Below are positions 44,696 to 52,568 of a DNA stretch of 64,000 nucleotides, piece by piece. The translations under genes were made by a program, and so were the position numbers. The notes under the pieces are model-generated. The model had not been told where the DNA came from. It searched no databases and saw nothing but the letters and a program-made list of their open reading frames with translations. Origin of the DNA: an uncultured Eggerthellaceae bacterium (lineage in GTDB: Bacteria; Actinomycetota; Coriobacteriia; Coriobacteriales; Eggerthellaceae); assembly GCA_947650915.1 (NCBI GenBank), contig CANSWY010000002.1, forward strand, positions 1 to 64,000. Reading direction: 5' to 3'. How positions within the stretch are numbered: position 1 is the first letter of the stretch; each line of letters begins with the position of its first letter.

Positions 44696-46270
44696 TCACT
44701 CCAATTCTTCCTCTTCTATGACCACCTTCATGGCCCAGGGCGGCACGGGCGGTAACGGCTCCCCCTCATCCAGGAACACGAACGCCGCATCGAAATCCGG
44801 CGCCTTCTCCGGGAACTGCCCCAGACCGTCCGTGAAATAGATCAACCCCTTCAGCTCCGGCAGCTTGCCCGCTTTCCGCAAGCCTCGCACGTAGTCGAAC
44901 GCAGGGCGGAAATCCGTCCCGCCGAATCCACGCACCGTGAAGCCCTCCATCATGGCGTCCACATCCCGCAGATCCGCGATGCGCGTGTCCGCCTGCACGC
45001 GCGAATCCGCCTGGATCACGTGCACGCATACCTTGGACGCGAACGTTTCCGCACTCTTCAAGATGGCGAACGTGTGCTCCACGAATCGACGCACCAGCGT
45101 CTCGCGCACGGATTCCGAAGTATCCAACACGATGACGAAATCGCGCACCTTTTTGGTGTCCTGGTATTCCAGCGGCTCCACCAGCGGCATGTTGCCGTAC
45201 AGGTCAAGCCCGTGGGCGTAGTACACGTAGTCGAATTCATCCATGTTGACCTTCAGGTCTTCGGAGGTCACCATGAAGCTCTTGAGGAAATCCGCATAAG
45301 CCAGCCGCCGCCGATTCGCTACCGCCAGCGCTGCCATCAAATCCCCTGCATCTTCGCCGAACTGGGAGGAGAACGTCTCCAGGTCCATTTGCACTTGCCG
45401 CGCGACGTCCTCCCACTCCTCCTCGGCTTGGCGCTCCTCCTCTGATGCGCCCGGCTCCTGGGTCATGCCGGCGTCTTGGGCGGCATCATCTTCCTGCGCC
45501 GTGTCGGACTCATCCGAATCGGCCGCAGATTCCTCCAGCTGCGGCACCGTCTCTTGCGGAGGCTGCTCTTGCACATCCGACGGGTCATCCGCATGGATGC
45601 GCTCAGCCGCCAACTCCTGCTCGCCGTCCGCCGCATCATCCGCCGTCTGCGCCGGAGCGCCTTCATCCCCCGGCTGCGCGCCTGCCATCCCCGGCCACGC
45701 CGTGTGGTCGTCCCGTTCGAACAGCGCGCGCCAGTCGTTCACCTTGCTGCGCGTGAATCCCAGATGCGCCGTGCCCTCCGGTGCGCTCATGATGGCATCC
45801 AGCAGCTTGTACACCTTGCTGGGCGCCAGTGTCCCCGCATGCATGCGCACTTCGCTCACGGCTTGCTTGCGCTCCGCATCGCCTTCGCTGGTGAACCGCT
45901 GGCCGCAGATGTCCATCACCGCATTTTCCACGATGATGTCCGCGGTGAGGCTCCACGCCTCCCGATCCTGATGCGTCTTGTCGAACGGATGCCGGAAGAT
46001 GCAATGCATGACCAGATGCAGATAGTCCCGCACCGCTTCGTCACCGGATTCCTGGAAGCGCGCGATCACGCGATCCGGCTCATACAGCACACGGACGCCG
46101 TCCGTGGCGATGGGGTACGCGAAACCGGCGCGCACCGGCTCCAGGCCCATCTTCCAGAGCGCCAGGTCAAGAAAGCGGAACTTCAGCATCAGCTGCACGC
46201 GCGCCTCCTCCAGGATGTCGCGCCCCAAAGCGTCCTCCGCCTGACGCCGCTGCATCTTCTGATCCTGCAT
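44696..46270 (-). CDS. vWA-domain protein with N-terminal metallopeptidase-like domain (DUF2201 type), MoxR partner
   Basis: A 524-residue cytoplasmic protein. The N-terminal part has a zincin-like motif HLVMHCIFRH (His85, His89, His94) like DUF2201 proteins, though the catalytic Glu after the first His is Leu, so it is likely inactive as a protease. An acidic, Glu/Asp/Gln-rich linker runs from about 190 to 305. The C-terminal vWA domain has an intact MIDAS motif DTSES near residue 381 and the later GFGGTDFRPAFDYV. MoxR-vWA pairs act as chaperone and adaptor. GGAGG lies before the ATG at 46270. Downstream is the ATPase. Confidence 0.88.
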   Translation of the reverse strand: MQDQKMQRRQAEDALGRDILEEARVQLMLKFRFLDLALWKMGLEPVRAGFAYPIATDGVRVLYEPDRVIARFQESGDEAVRDYLHLVMHCIFRHPFDKTHQDREAWSLTADIIVENAVMDICGQRFTSEGDAERKQAVSEVRMHAGTLAPSKVYKLLDAIMSAPEGTAHLGFTRSKVNDWRALFERDDHTAWPGMAGAQPGDEGAPAQTADDAADGEQELAAERIHADDPSDVQEQPPQETVPQLEESAADSDESDTAQEDDAAQDAGMTQEPGASEEERQAEEEWEDVARQVQMDLETFSSQFGEDAGDLMAALAVANRRRLAYADFLKSFMVTSEDLKVNMDEFDYVYYAHGLDLYGNMPLVEPLEYQDTKKVRDFVIVLDTSESVRETLVRRFVEHTFAILKSAETFASKVCVHVIQADSRVQADTRIADLRDVDAMMEGFTVRGFGGTDFRPAFDYVRGLRKAGKLPELKGLIYFTDGLGQFPEKAPDFDAAFVFLDEGEPLPPVPPWAMKVVIEEEELE

Positions 46271-46292
46271 CCTCACCTCCCGCCCAGTCTCC

Positions 46293-46341
46293 GTAGCAAA
46301 GGCTTCAGCCTTTGCCTTTCGCAGGCTGAAGCCTGCGCTAC
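46293..46341. repeat. Paired REP-like palindromes
   Basis: GTAGCAAAGGCTTCAGCCTTTGC is followed after a CTTTC spacer by GCAGGCTGAAGCCTGCGCTAC. Each half is a small hairpin around GGCTTCAGCC or GGCTGAAGCC, and the outer GTAGC/GCTAC ends also pair. It sits between the LRR and vWA genes. Confidence 0.7.
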
Positions 46342-46379
46342 AACCAACACGCCGCCCGGAACCCGCGCAACGCCCGCCT

Positions 46380-48635
46380 CTACAGGCTGAAATCGAACGA
46401 ACGGACGCCGAACCGCATCCGCTTCACCTCCAACAGGTATCCCGTCATGGATGCATCCTGCACCTGCTGAACAGCCGAAATCACCTCATCTATATTCTCA
46501 GCTGACAATATACCCAGGTCCGCCAAGCGCCGCAACGAATCCCGATCGTCATGGCGCGCCATCTCCAGACAGATCCCACAAAGGCCGTTCCGCAGCACGC
46601 GTCGCGCCATATCCTGGCTGACCGGACCCATGAACACCGGATCCTCCAACCGCTGGATCAAGCGCACAGCTTGTTCGTGCACGCCCAACCCACTCTCGCT
46701 CAGCGCATCGAAACTGGATGCGTTGATGATGGCGTTGTCGTAATGTTCGAACAGCGCCTCTATGCTCACGAACGTGGGGACCGTGAGCGCCAGCATCATC
46801 TGCTGTTCGCTGCGGTCCGTCCGCGGCGGGAAGATATCGAACGCCGCATGGCCTTCAACAGGATCCGCCAGATCCACATGGATGTGCTCCAGCGGCGCAT
46901 CCACTGCAAGGCCGCGCGGCCCCACCGTCGTGATGCGGTCTGACAGATGCAGCTCTTTCACCTGCGACGCGCCGTTGAACGCGTAGGCGCAGATCTCATC
47001 CACCGCCTCCGGCACATGCACCGCCGCATCCGGCCCCACATAGATGACCACGCGCTCTGCTCCGTCATCCTTGCGCTCCAGCAACATGCCCTCATGCATC
47101 CGGAAACGCGCAGATGCCCCCGTCAGCACGATGGAATGCAGAGACGGGCCGCCTTGCCCATGATGCGCGCCCAAGGTGACCAGCGCGCGTGGCCCCAAGT
47201 GCTCAAGCCCAGCGGACAACTGCACCGTTTCGATGCGCGTGTCCAAGAACGCATCCCCGCCGATCCATGCCACCGTGTCCGGCACGTTCACGCGCACCAA
47301 TTCCATGCAGCCACGGAACGCCGCGCCGCTGACCTTCCACAGCCCTTCCGGCAAGCGCACTTCCCGCAGCTTCCGTGCGCATTCGAATGCTTGGCGCCCC
47401 AATTCCACGGTGCCGGGCAGCACCTCATAGGACATCGCATCCGGATCCATCAGGCGCACGAACCGCAAGCCTGCGCCATCGTGCTCATACAAGCCGCCTT
47501 GGCCATCGAACACGAGCCTGCCGCCATCGCTCTCAATGCCGAACGTGGCCCCTTCGCCCGAAAAGCGCACGTTCGTGCCATCAGCCACATGTGCGCCCAT
47601 CTCTTGCACGGAAGCAGGGATGCGCAGTTCAGCTAGGCCGCAGTCCTCGAATGCGGAAGGCCCGATGGATTCCAGGCCTTCATCCAGCTGCACCTGCGCA
47701 AGCTGGCGGCACCCGTAGAATGCTTTCTCTTGGATGATGCGCAAAGCGCTGGGCGCATGGAAACTGCGCAGGGCCGTGCCCGCGAATGCGAACGGCCCGA
47801 TGGCCTCAAGCGTTGAGGGCAGATCAACGGCAGACAGGCCCGCGAAGGAACTGAACGCCTTCTTGCCCAGCGCACGGCACCCATCGCGCACAGCATACGC
47901 ATCTGACGGCACGGCCAGCGCCGCCATGATGGACCAGTCCTTGGAGTACAGCGCGCGCCCATCCGTGGCCATGAAAGGATTGCTCTCCGCCACCTGGATG
48001 GATTCCAGATGGCTGTTGATGAAAGCGCCCGGCTCCACGTTGCGCGTGCCCGGCCCCACGACGAGCGTCTTCAGGTGCCCATGGTCGAACACGCGCGGCG
48101 TGATGGCCTCCAGGGCACCAGGCAGTTCCAGATAGGACAGCTTGTTGCAATAGCGGAACCAGTCCGCAAGATAGACCGACACCCCGGCCGGGAGCACCAC
48201 GCGCTCCAGCTGGCTGCATCCGCGGAACGCACAATCCCCCACCACGATGACGCTGTCAGGCACCGTGGCCTCCACCACGGACAGCAGATTCGCGCACGCC
48301 TCAGGCGCAAGCTCCAACACCGGATGCCCTTCGATCTGCGCCGGGATATCCAAGATGCGCGCCTGGGTCCTGCACCCCTTGATGCGCACGCTGGCACCGT
48401 CCAAGAGCACGTGCTCCCAAACGGTGCCAGCTTCATCCACCCATTCCAGCAGCTCTGATTCGCGCGCCGCCTCCAACTCCTCCGCCCGGATGGCGGCATC
48501 CTTGCGCGCGGCCAAGCGCTGCTCCGCCTCTACGGCCACGTCCCAGGTGGCGGTCATGTCCCCCATGACCGTGGGCGTGAACCCGCCGAAGCAGACGTCC
48601 AGCCTGCTCATGTCGATGCCCAGACTGACGCCCAT
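46380..48635 (-). CDS. BspA-type leucine-rich-repeat protein without export signal
   Basis: A 751-residue protein built largely of LRR_5 repeats, each with the pattern IGxxAFxGCxxLxxVxLPxxLxxI (for example VGDCAFRGCSQLERVVLP; IGPFAFAGTALRSFHAP; GRQAFECARKLREVRLPEG). About 15 such units run from residue 95 to 600; a helical C-terminal domain (about 630-751) ends in FGVRSFDFSL. LRR_5 proteins are usually on the surface, but no signal peptide, lipobox or anchor is present here, so it is probably cytoplasmic. It precedes the vWA gene in the same direction and may serve as a recognition module. Confidence 0.85.
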   Translation of the reverse strand: MGVSLGIDMSRLDVCFGGFTPTVMGDMTATWDVAVEAEQRLAARKDAAIRAEELEAARESELLEWVDEAGTVWEHVLLDGASVRIKGCRTQARILDIPAQIEGHPVLELAPEACANLLSVVEATVPDSVIVVGDCAFRGCSQLERVVLPAGVSVYLADWFRYCNKLSYLELPGALEAITPRVFDHGHLKTLVVGPGTRNVEPGAFINSHLESIQVAESNPFMATDGRALYSKDWSIMAALAVPSDAYAVRDGCRALGKKAFSSFAGLSAVDLPSTLEAIGPFAFAGTALRSFHAPSALRIIQEKAFYGCRQLAQVQLDEGLESIGPSAFEDCGLAELRIPASVQEMGAHVADGTNVRFSGEGATFGIESDGGRLVFDGQGGLYEHDGAGLRFVRLMDPDAMSYEVLPGTVELGRQAFECARKLREVRLPEGLWKVSGAAFRGCMELVRVNVPDTVAWIGGDAFLDTRIETVQLSAGLEHLGPRALVTLGAHHGQGGPSLHSIVLTGASARFRMHEGMLLERKDDGAERVVIYVGPDAAVHVPEAVDEICAYAFNGASQVKELHLSDRITTVGPRGLAVDAPLEHIHVDLADPVEGHAAFDIFPPRTDRSEQQMMLALTVPTFVSIEALFEHYDNAIINASSFDALSESGLGVHEQAVRLIQRLEDPVFMGPVSQDMARRVLRNGLCGICLEMARHDDRDSLRRLADLGILSAENIDEVISAVQQVQDASMTGYLLEVKRMRFGVRSFDFSL

Positions 48636-48644
48636 GACAAATGT

Positions 48645-48992
48645 CTACAGCAGCGGACCGCAGGCTTCCCACGGAGCGCCCGCCGGATTCAACGAACGGC
48701 GCGGCGCGATCTCATCAGCATGCATGATGCAGTACCGCATGCCCTTGAGCGTGACATACAGGCATGCGATCTCATGGCCGCTGCCCTGGTTGAACACCTC
48801 ATACGTGAGCATCTCACGATCGATCATGGGCTGGAGCACCGGATCGCCGATGACCTTCTCCAGCAGCATGTTCGTTGACTGGCGGCCCAGCTCATCCTGC
48901 TTGAGGGTGATGTTGTACAGAACCAGCTCCTGCTCGTCGGTCAAGCGGCCCAGTTCGTCGATCTCTTTCTGGATCTCTTCCTCAGTTGCCAT
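48645..48992 (-). CDS. Small hypothetical protein heading the LRR/vWA/AAA+ operon
   Basis: A 115-residue protein: an N-terminal coiled coil (EEEIQKEIDELGRLTDEQELVL) followed by a mixed domain (LYVTLKGMRYCIMHADEIAP). It is not recognised. The ATG at 48992 has AGGAGGAG upstream. Its stop is nine bases before the LRR gene start, so it should be co-translated with it. Confidence 0.65.
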   Translation of the reverse strand: MATEEEIQKEIDELGRLTDEQELVLYNITLKQDELGRQSTNMLLEKVIGDPVLQPMIDREMLTYEVFNQGSGHEIACLYVTLKGMRYCIMHADEIAPRRSLNPAGAPWEACGPLL

Positions 48993-49086
48993 GGCTCCTC
49001 CTGTTCTTTCGGATTCATTTTCCCCAGAACCCATGCAGCGGATGGGCTTTGGGGAAGATGGACCATCAAATCAGGGAACGGTATAC

Positions 49087-49119
49087 AAAAAGAGCCCGCT
49101 CGTTCAGAGCGAGCTCTTT
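49087..49119 (-). terminator. Terminator of the molybdopterin-enzyme operon
   Basis: On the minus strand AAAGAGCTCGCTC and GAGCGGGCTCTTT pair around a short loop and are followed by TTTGTATAC. It separates the molybdenum operon from the LRR/vWA/AAA+ unit. Confidence 0.75.
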
Positions 49120-49140
49120 CAAGCAAGCTGGTCAGCGGAT

Positions 49141-49416
49141 CTACACGCCAACGTAGCCCTTCGAAGGATCGCTGTCACCAACGCCGATGCCGGTGTCCCC
49201 AGCCTCGTTGCCCGTGCGCTTCGTGGAGGTATACCCACCCCAAGCGCGAGCGATGAACTTGTCCTTCACCCAGAAGATCTGAGCCTTCATCAGGTCAGCC
49301 TGAGCAACGCCGCACTCTGCCATGGCTTCATCCTTGGACTTGCCAGCTGCGATCAGCTCATTCAGCTTGTCAGCAGCTTCGTTTGCGGGCATCGCCAAAA
49401 ACTCTTCTTTGGTCAT
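49141..49416 (-). CDS. Small hypothetical protein of the molybdopterin-enzyme operon
   Basis: A 91-residue protein, helical in its first half (KEEFLAMPANEAADKLNELIAAG; SKDEAMAECGVAQADLMKA) and Gly/Asp-rich with little predicted structure in the last 30 residues. AAGGAGG precedes the ATG. It is the third gene after the catalytic and partner subunits and is closed by a terminator, so it probably belongs with them, perhaps as a maturation or assembly factor. The family is not recognised. Confidence 0.7.
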   Translation of the reverse strand: MTKEEFLAMPANEAADKLNELIAAGKSKDEAMAECGVAQADLMKAQIFWVKDKFIARAWGGYTSTKRTGNEAGDTGIGVGDSDPSKGYVGV

Positions 49417-49443
49417 CTTCGACCTCCTTGGTCTTCAACGCGC

Positions 49444-49489
49444 GGTACCTTCGGCTGGATATTATATTTCAATACCAGCCGAAGGTTCC
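49444..49489 (-). promoter_or_regulatory. Strong hairpin with AT-rich loop between the partner subunit and the 91-residue gene
   Basis: ACCTTCGGCTGG (447-458) and its complement (475-486) form a 12-bp stem with two further outer pairs and a 16-base AT-rich loop that contains TATAAT on the minus strand. It may be a processing or attenuation site setting subunit ratios, or it may hide a promoter for the last gene. Confidence 0.6.
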
Positions 49490-49504
49490 GTCAATGCCTA
49501 CGGT

Positions 49505-49921
49505 TTAGAGCTGGAAGAGCACCATCGGACGATCGAACTTCTTCATCTTTTCGATCATCTCGTCCAGAGTGCCGTAGTAGAGAGTGCCGGACTCTTCAAC
49601 CTGGCACGCGAGCGGACGCTGGCCGGCCTTGTCACCCTCGGGCCCGTAGTGCTTGGAGAAGATCTCCGTGGGGCACGGGATGTAGAACCATTCCCAGTTC
49701 TCGCCGCAGGTCTCGTCGCCGCCCTTGAAGAACGGGCCGACCTCGACCTCTTTGATGCCGAACTGGTCGATCGGAAGCTCAAACTCTTCCTTGCAGGCGA
49801 TTTCCGCGGCATGGTTGCCGGAGAAATACCGGTAGTCGCAAAGAAGGGCGTAGCGGGTACCGTCGTAACGCGGATCCTTGATAGCGGATTCGTACTGCGC
49901 TTCGATTGCGGGGTTAGCCAT
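49505..49921 (-). CDS. Dicluster-ferredoxin-like partner subunit that has lost most cluster cysteines
   Basis: A 138-residue protein following the catalytic subunit by 20 bases. By eye it aligns with the small electron-transfer subunit (4Fe-4S dicluster type) of DMSO-reductase-family enzymes: YALLCDYRYFSGNHAAEIACKE fits the usual CSGCHxCExACxxE block with Phe33, Asn36 and Ala39 in place of three ligands, leaving only Cys43. The second block, normally PTELCDLC, reads PTEIFSKH. The GTLDEMIEKMKKFDRPMVLF tail is conserved. It can hardly hold a standard cluster, and may now be a structural partner. GGAAG lies upstream of the ATG at 49921. Confidence 0.72.
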   Translation of the reverse strand: MANPAIEAQYESAIKDPRYDGTRYALLCDYRYFSGNHAAEIACKEEFELPIDQFGIKEVEVGPFFKGGDETCGENWEWFYIPCPTEIFSKHYGPEGDKAGQRPLACQVEESGTLYYGTLDEMIEKMKKFDRPMVLFQL

Positions 49922-49941
49922 TGATTTCACTTCCTTTCGAA

Positions 49942-52263
49942 TTAATCAGCATCGAGGCTGCGGACGCGACGAGCGTTGCACATAACGCCCTTGTAGGGTG
50001 CGCCGAATCCGAGCTTGCCGATGTTCATGTGCGGAACGAGGCTGTTGAAGTTGGACTTCCACACGCCGAACAGGTTGGGCTCTTCGCCGTCCTGCTCGGG
50101 GAACCACCAGCCGTGAGCGCAGTTCAGGATGCCCGGCTTCATGACCGGCGTGATCTCTGCCTTGAAGCGAGCCTCGCCGAACATGTTGTAAACCTCGACC
50201 CAGTCGCCCTCGGTGATGCCGTACTCAGCAGCGGTCTCCGGATTGATCTGGACCCACGGCCACGGATCGATCTGGCGCAGCGACGGCACATGACGGTGCT
50301 CAGAGTGGAAGGAGCTGTAACGACGAGAACCAGACGTCGTGATCAGCGGGTACTTCTCCTTCTCTTCGTCCGTACGGAGCTCGGAGAACGGAGAGTAGTT
50401 GGGCTCCTCGTAGTAAGGCAGCGGATCCTCGCCCCAGGATTCGTAGAGGATGGAGTACGCCTCGATCTGGCCCGTGATGGTGTTGAAGCCAGGCTGGCCG
50501 TCGAAGCGGAGCAGGCCCTTATCATACTTCTCATACTCGAAGCCATGAGCACCAGGCTGGTAGATGCCGAGCTCCTGGAAGCTGTTCCAGTCGTAGCCCA
50601 GCTCCTTCAGCTGGTCAGAGTAGAAGTCCTGCGTAGCCTGCTCGAGCAGATCCCAATCCAGCTTGTGCTCGTCAGCCGGCTTGTACCACGGATACCACTC
50701 CGGGTTCAGGCGCTGGCCGAACACGAGGCAGATCTGCACGTCAGACATGCACTCGCCAACCGTGAGAGCCTTGTTCATGGGGCCCATGAACACGGTGTTG
50801 CGGCCGTAGTGCGTGAGCACGATGCCCGTGTGCTCAGCCCAGGTGGCCATCGGGAGGAAGTAATCGCCCACGGCCATGGCCGTGGGGGTCATGGTGATGT
50901 CCTGGATGACCACGAACTCCAGCTTCTGCAGAGCCTTGTGCCAACGCTTCGGCTGCGCAGAGCAGGTGGGGGTCAGGAAGTTGGAGCTGTTGAACCAACC
51001 CATCTTCAGAGCATAGGGCTCGTCAGATTCCATGGTGTTCAGCGTCTCGTCGGGCTGGGTGGTGGCCATGCCCGTGGACAGTCCCGGCCAAGCAGCAGCG
51101 CCGATGCGCTTCTCCCACACTTCGTCAGACATAGCGCCGCGCTGGTTCATGCGCCACTTGCCCAGCAGTGCAGACGGCGGGCCGAGGGTCAGGCCGCCCG
51201 GACGGTCGATGGAGCCGGACAGACCAGCCAGGATGATCATGGCCTGGGACAGCTGCACACCGTTCTTGTTCTGGTCGAACGCGAGGCCCCACGCCCAGCC
51301 GATCGGGCGCTCCGTGCCGATGATGTGGGCAGCGCGCTTGATGGCCTCGACCGGAACGGTGGTGATCTCAGAGACCTTCTCCACCGGGTACTCAGCCGCG
51401 CGAGCCTTGACCTCGTCCAGACCGTAGATCCAGTTCTCAGCGAACTCGTGATCGTACTCGTCGTTCTGGAACATGAGGTTCATGATGCCCAGCGCCATGG
51501 CGGTGTCGGTCTGAGGACGGACCTGCAGCAGGATGTTGCCGCGGTGCGCACCCACCCAGGTGACGCGGGGATCGATGTCGATGATGTGCGTGCCCAAACG
51601 CATCATGTCCACCAGGCAGTGGCCGAAGAAGCCGTCGCCGTTGGAGGGCAGGGGCTCCTTGCCCCAGAGCACGACCCACTTGGAGAGGGTGTACTGCGGG
51701 TCGATGTAGGAGCCGGGCAGGTGGCCTGCGTAGTCCAGCTCAGGGTAGCCGGCGCCCAGCACGTAGTCAGAGATGGAGCAGCGCGGGCCGTAGCAGGACC
51801 AGCCGGACTGGGTGTAGCAGCAGTTAGGGGACTGCAGCACGGAGAACGTCAGAGCGTAGTAGAAGATGCAAGCCTCACGGCCGGTGCCACCGAAGCAGAC
51901 GATGGATTCAGGGCCGTAGGTGTTTTGGAAGTAACGCACCTTCTCGCAAATGGTGTCGATAGCCTCGTCCCAAGTGGTGCGCTCCCACTTGTCCTTGCCA
52001 CGATCCTCGAACGCGCGCTTCATCGGGTAGATGATGCGGCTCGGCGCGTAGGTGTACTCGCGCAGAGCAAGGTTCATGGCGTTGACGCGGCCCGTGGTGA
52101 TCGGGTTGTCGTCGTCACCCTCGATGCGGATGAGCTCGCCATCCTTGGTGATGACCTTGACGCCATACCCAACGGGGTGAGATCCCGGAGGAGACCACGT
52201 GTTGGAGCGTGTAGCGACGGTGCCGTCTTCGCGCTCGACTCGCCACTCTTTGCTGTAAGCCAT
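49942..52263 (-). CDS. Molybdopterin oxidoreductase (DMSO reductase family) without the N-terminal 4Fe-4S ligands
   Basis: A 773-residue catalytic subunit of the Mo/W-bisPGD family: the N-terminal domain, the YPMKRAFEDRG and WDEAIDTICEKVRY region, the molybdenum-pocket segment QSGWSCYGPRCSIS, IDIDPRVTWV and the C-terminal cofactor domain (INPETAAEYGITEGDWVEVYN). The N-terminus reads SNTWSPPGSHPVGYGV, where related enzymes have Cys at the positions of Asn21, Ser28 and Tyr33, and the fourth ligand (usually GRLC) is GRVN (Asn61). So the FS0 cluster should be absent, as in pyrogallol transhydroxylase alpha. There is no Tat signal, so it acts in the cytoplasm. The start at 52263 has AAGGA. The substrate is unknown. 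Confidence 0.88.
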   Translation of the reverse strand: MAYSKEWRVEREDGTVATRSNTWSPPGSHPVGYGVKVITKDGELIRIEGDDDNPITTGRVNAMNLALREYTYAPSRIIYPMKRAFEDRGKDKWERTTWDEAIDTICEKVRYFQNTYGPESIVCFGGTGREACIFYYALTFSVLQSPNCCYTQSGWSCYGPRCSISDYVLGAGYPELDYAGHLPGSYIDPQYTLSKWVVLWGKEPLPSNGDGFFGHCLVDMMRLGTHIIDIDPRVTWVGAHRGNILLQVRPQTDTAMALGIMNLMFQNDEYDHEFAENWIYGLDEVKARAAEYPVEKVSEITTVPVEAIKRAAHIIGTERPIGWAWGLAFDQNKNGVQLSQAMIILAGLSGSIDRPGGLTLGPPSALLGKWRMNQRGAMSDEVWEKRIGAAAWPGLSTGMATTQPDETLNTMESDEPYALKMGWFNSSNFLTPTCSAQPKRWHKALQKLEFVVIQDITMTPTAMAVGDYFLPMATWAEHTGIVLTHYGRNTVFMGPMNKALTVGECMSDVQICLVFGQRLNPEWYPWYKPADEHKLDWDLLEQATQDFYSDQLKELGYDWNSFQELGIYQPGAHGFEYEKYDKGLLRFDGQPGFNTITGQIEAYSILYESWGEDPLPYYEEPNYSPFSELRTDEEKEKYPLITTSGSRRYSSFHSEHRHVPSLRQIDPWPWVQINPETAAEYGITEGDWVEVYNMFGEARFKAEITPVMKPGILNCAHGWWFPEQDGEEPNLFGVWKSNFNSLVPHMNIGKLGFGAPYKGVMCNARRVRSLDAD

Positions 52264-52284
52264 ACTTTTCCTTCTTTCTCGCGT

Positions 52285-52300
52285 TTCCATACTTATGGAA
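52285..52300. promoter_or_regulatory. Perfect palindrome TTCCATA-CT-TATGGAA in the molybdoenzyme leader
   Basis: A seven-base dyad 22-37 bases upstream of the molybdoenzyme start. It could be an operator overlapping the initiation region or a leader hairpin. Confidence 0.45.
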
Positions 52301-52305
52301 CCTAT

Positions 52306-52327
52306 TCCGCGTGCGCGAACACGCGGA
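52306..52327. promoter_or_regulatory. Second inverted repeat in the molybdoenzyme leader
   Basis: TCCGCGTG and CACGCGGA form an eight-base perfect stem with a six-base loop immediately beyond the palindrome at 52285. Together they make two stacked dyads before the gene. Confidence 0.45.
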
Positions 52328-52421
52328 CTTACAAGCATGCCTCCTGGCGCATATATATGAGCCATTCGGCACCCCTCTGCTATCCCTAGCTAACAGAAAG
52401 GCTGCTTGGAAGCCGAAATCG

Positions 52422-52442
52422 GTTGCGACAGTCCGTCACAAC
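52422..52442. promoter_or_regulatory. Candidate LuxR-type operator in the divergent region
   Basis: GTTGCGAC and GTCACAAC are inverted around AGTCC with one mismatch. It is near the middle of the 305-base gap between the molybdoenzyme and the LuxR regulator, a natural site for a regulator controlling both. Confidence 0.4.
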
Positions 52443-52547
52443 GTGGTCAAAATATAAGGATGACCCCCTCCTTGCGGTCGTATCAGCAGATTGTAATTAG
52501 GCGTTCCTCCGTCATACCTGCAGGTTGATTTTTGAGAGGCCGATTTC

Positions 52548-52553
52548 TATAAT
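52548..52553 (+). promoter_or_regulatory. -10 element of the LuxR regulator gene
   Basis: TATAAT, 15 bases before the ATG at 52569. No convincing -35 hexamer was found at 17 bases. Confidence 0.45.
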
Positions 52554-52568
52554 GCCTGCTCAGGCGTC

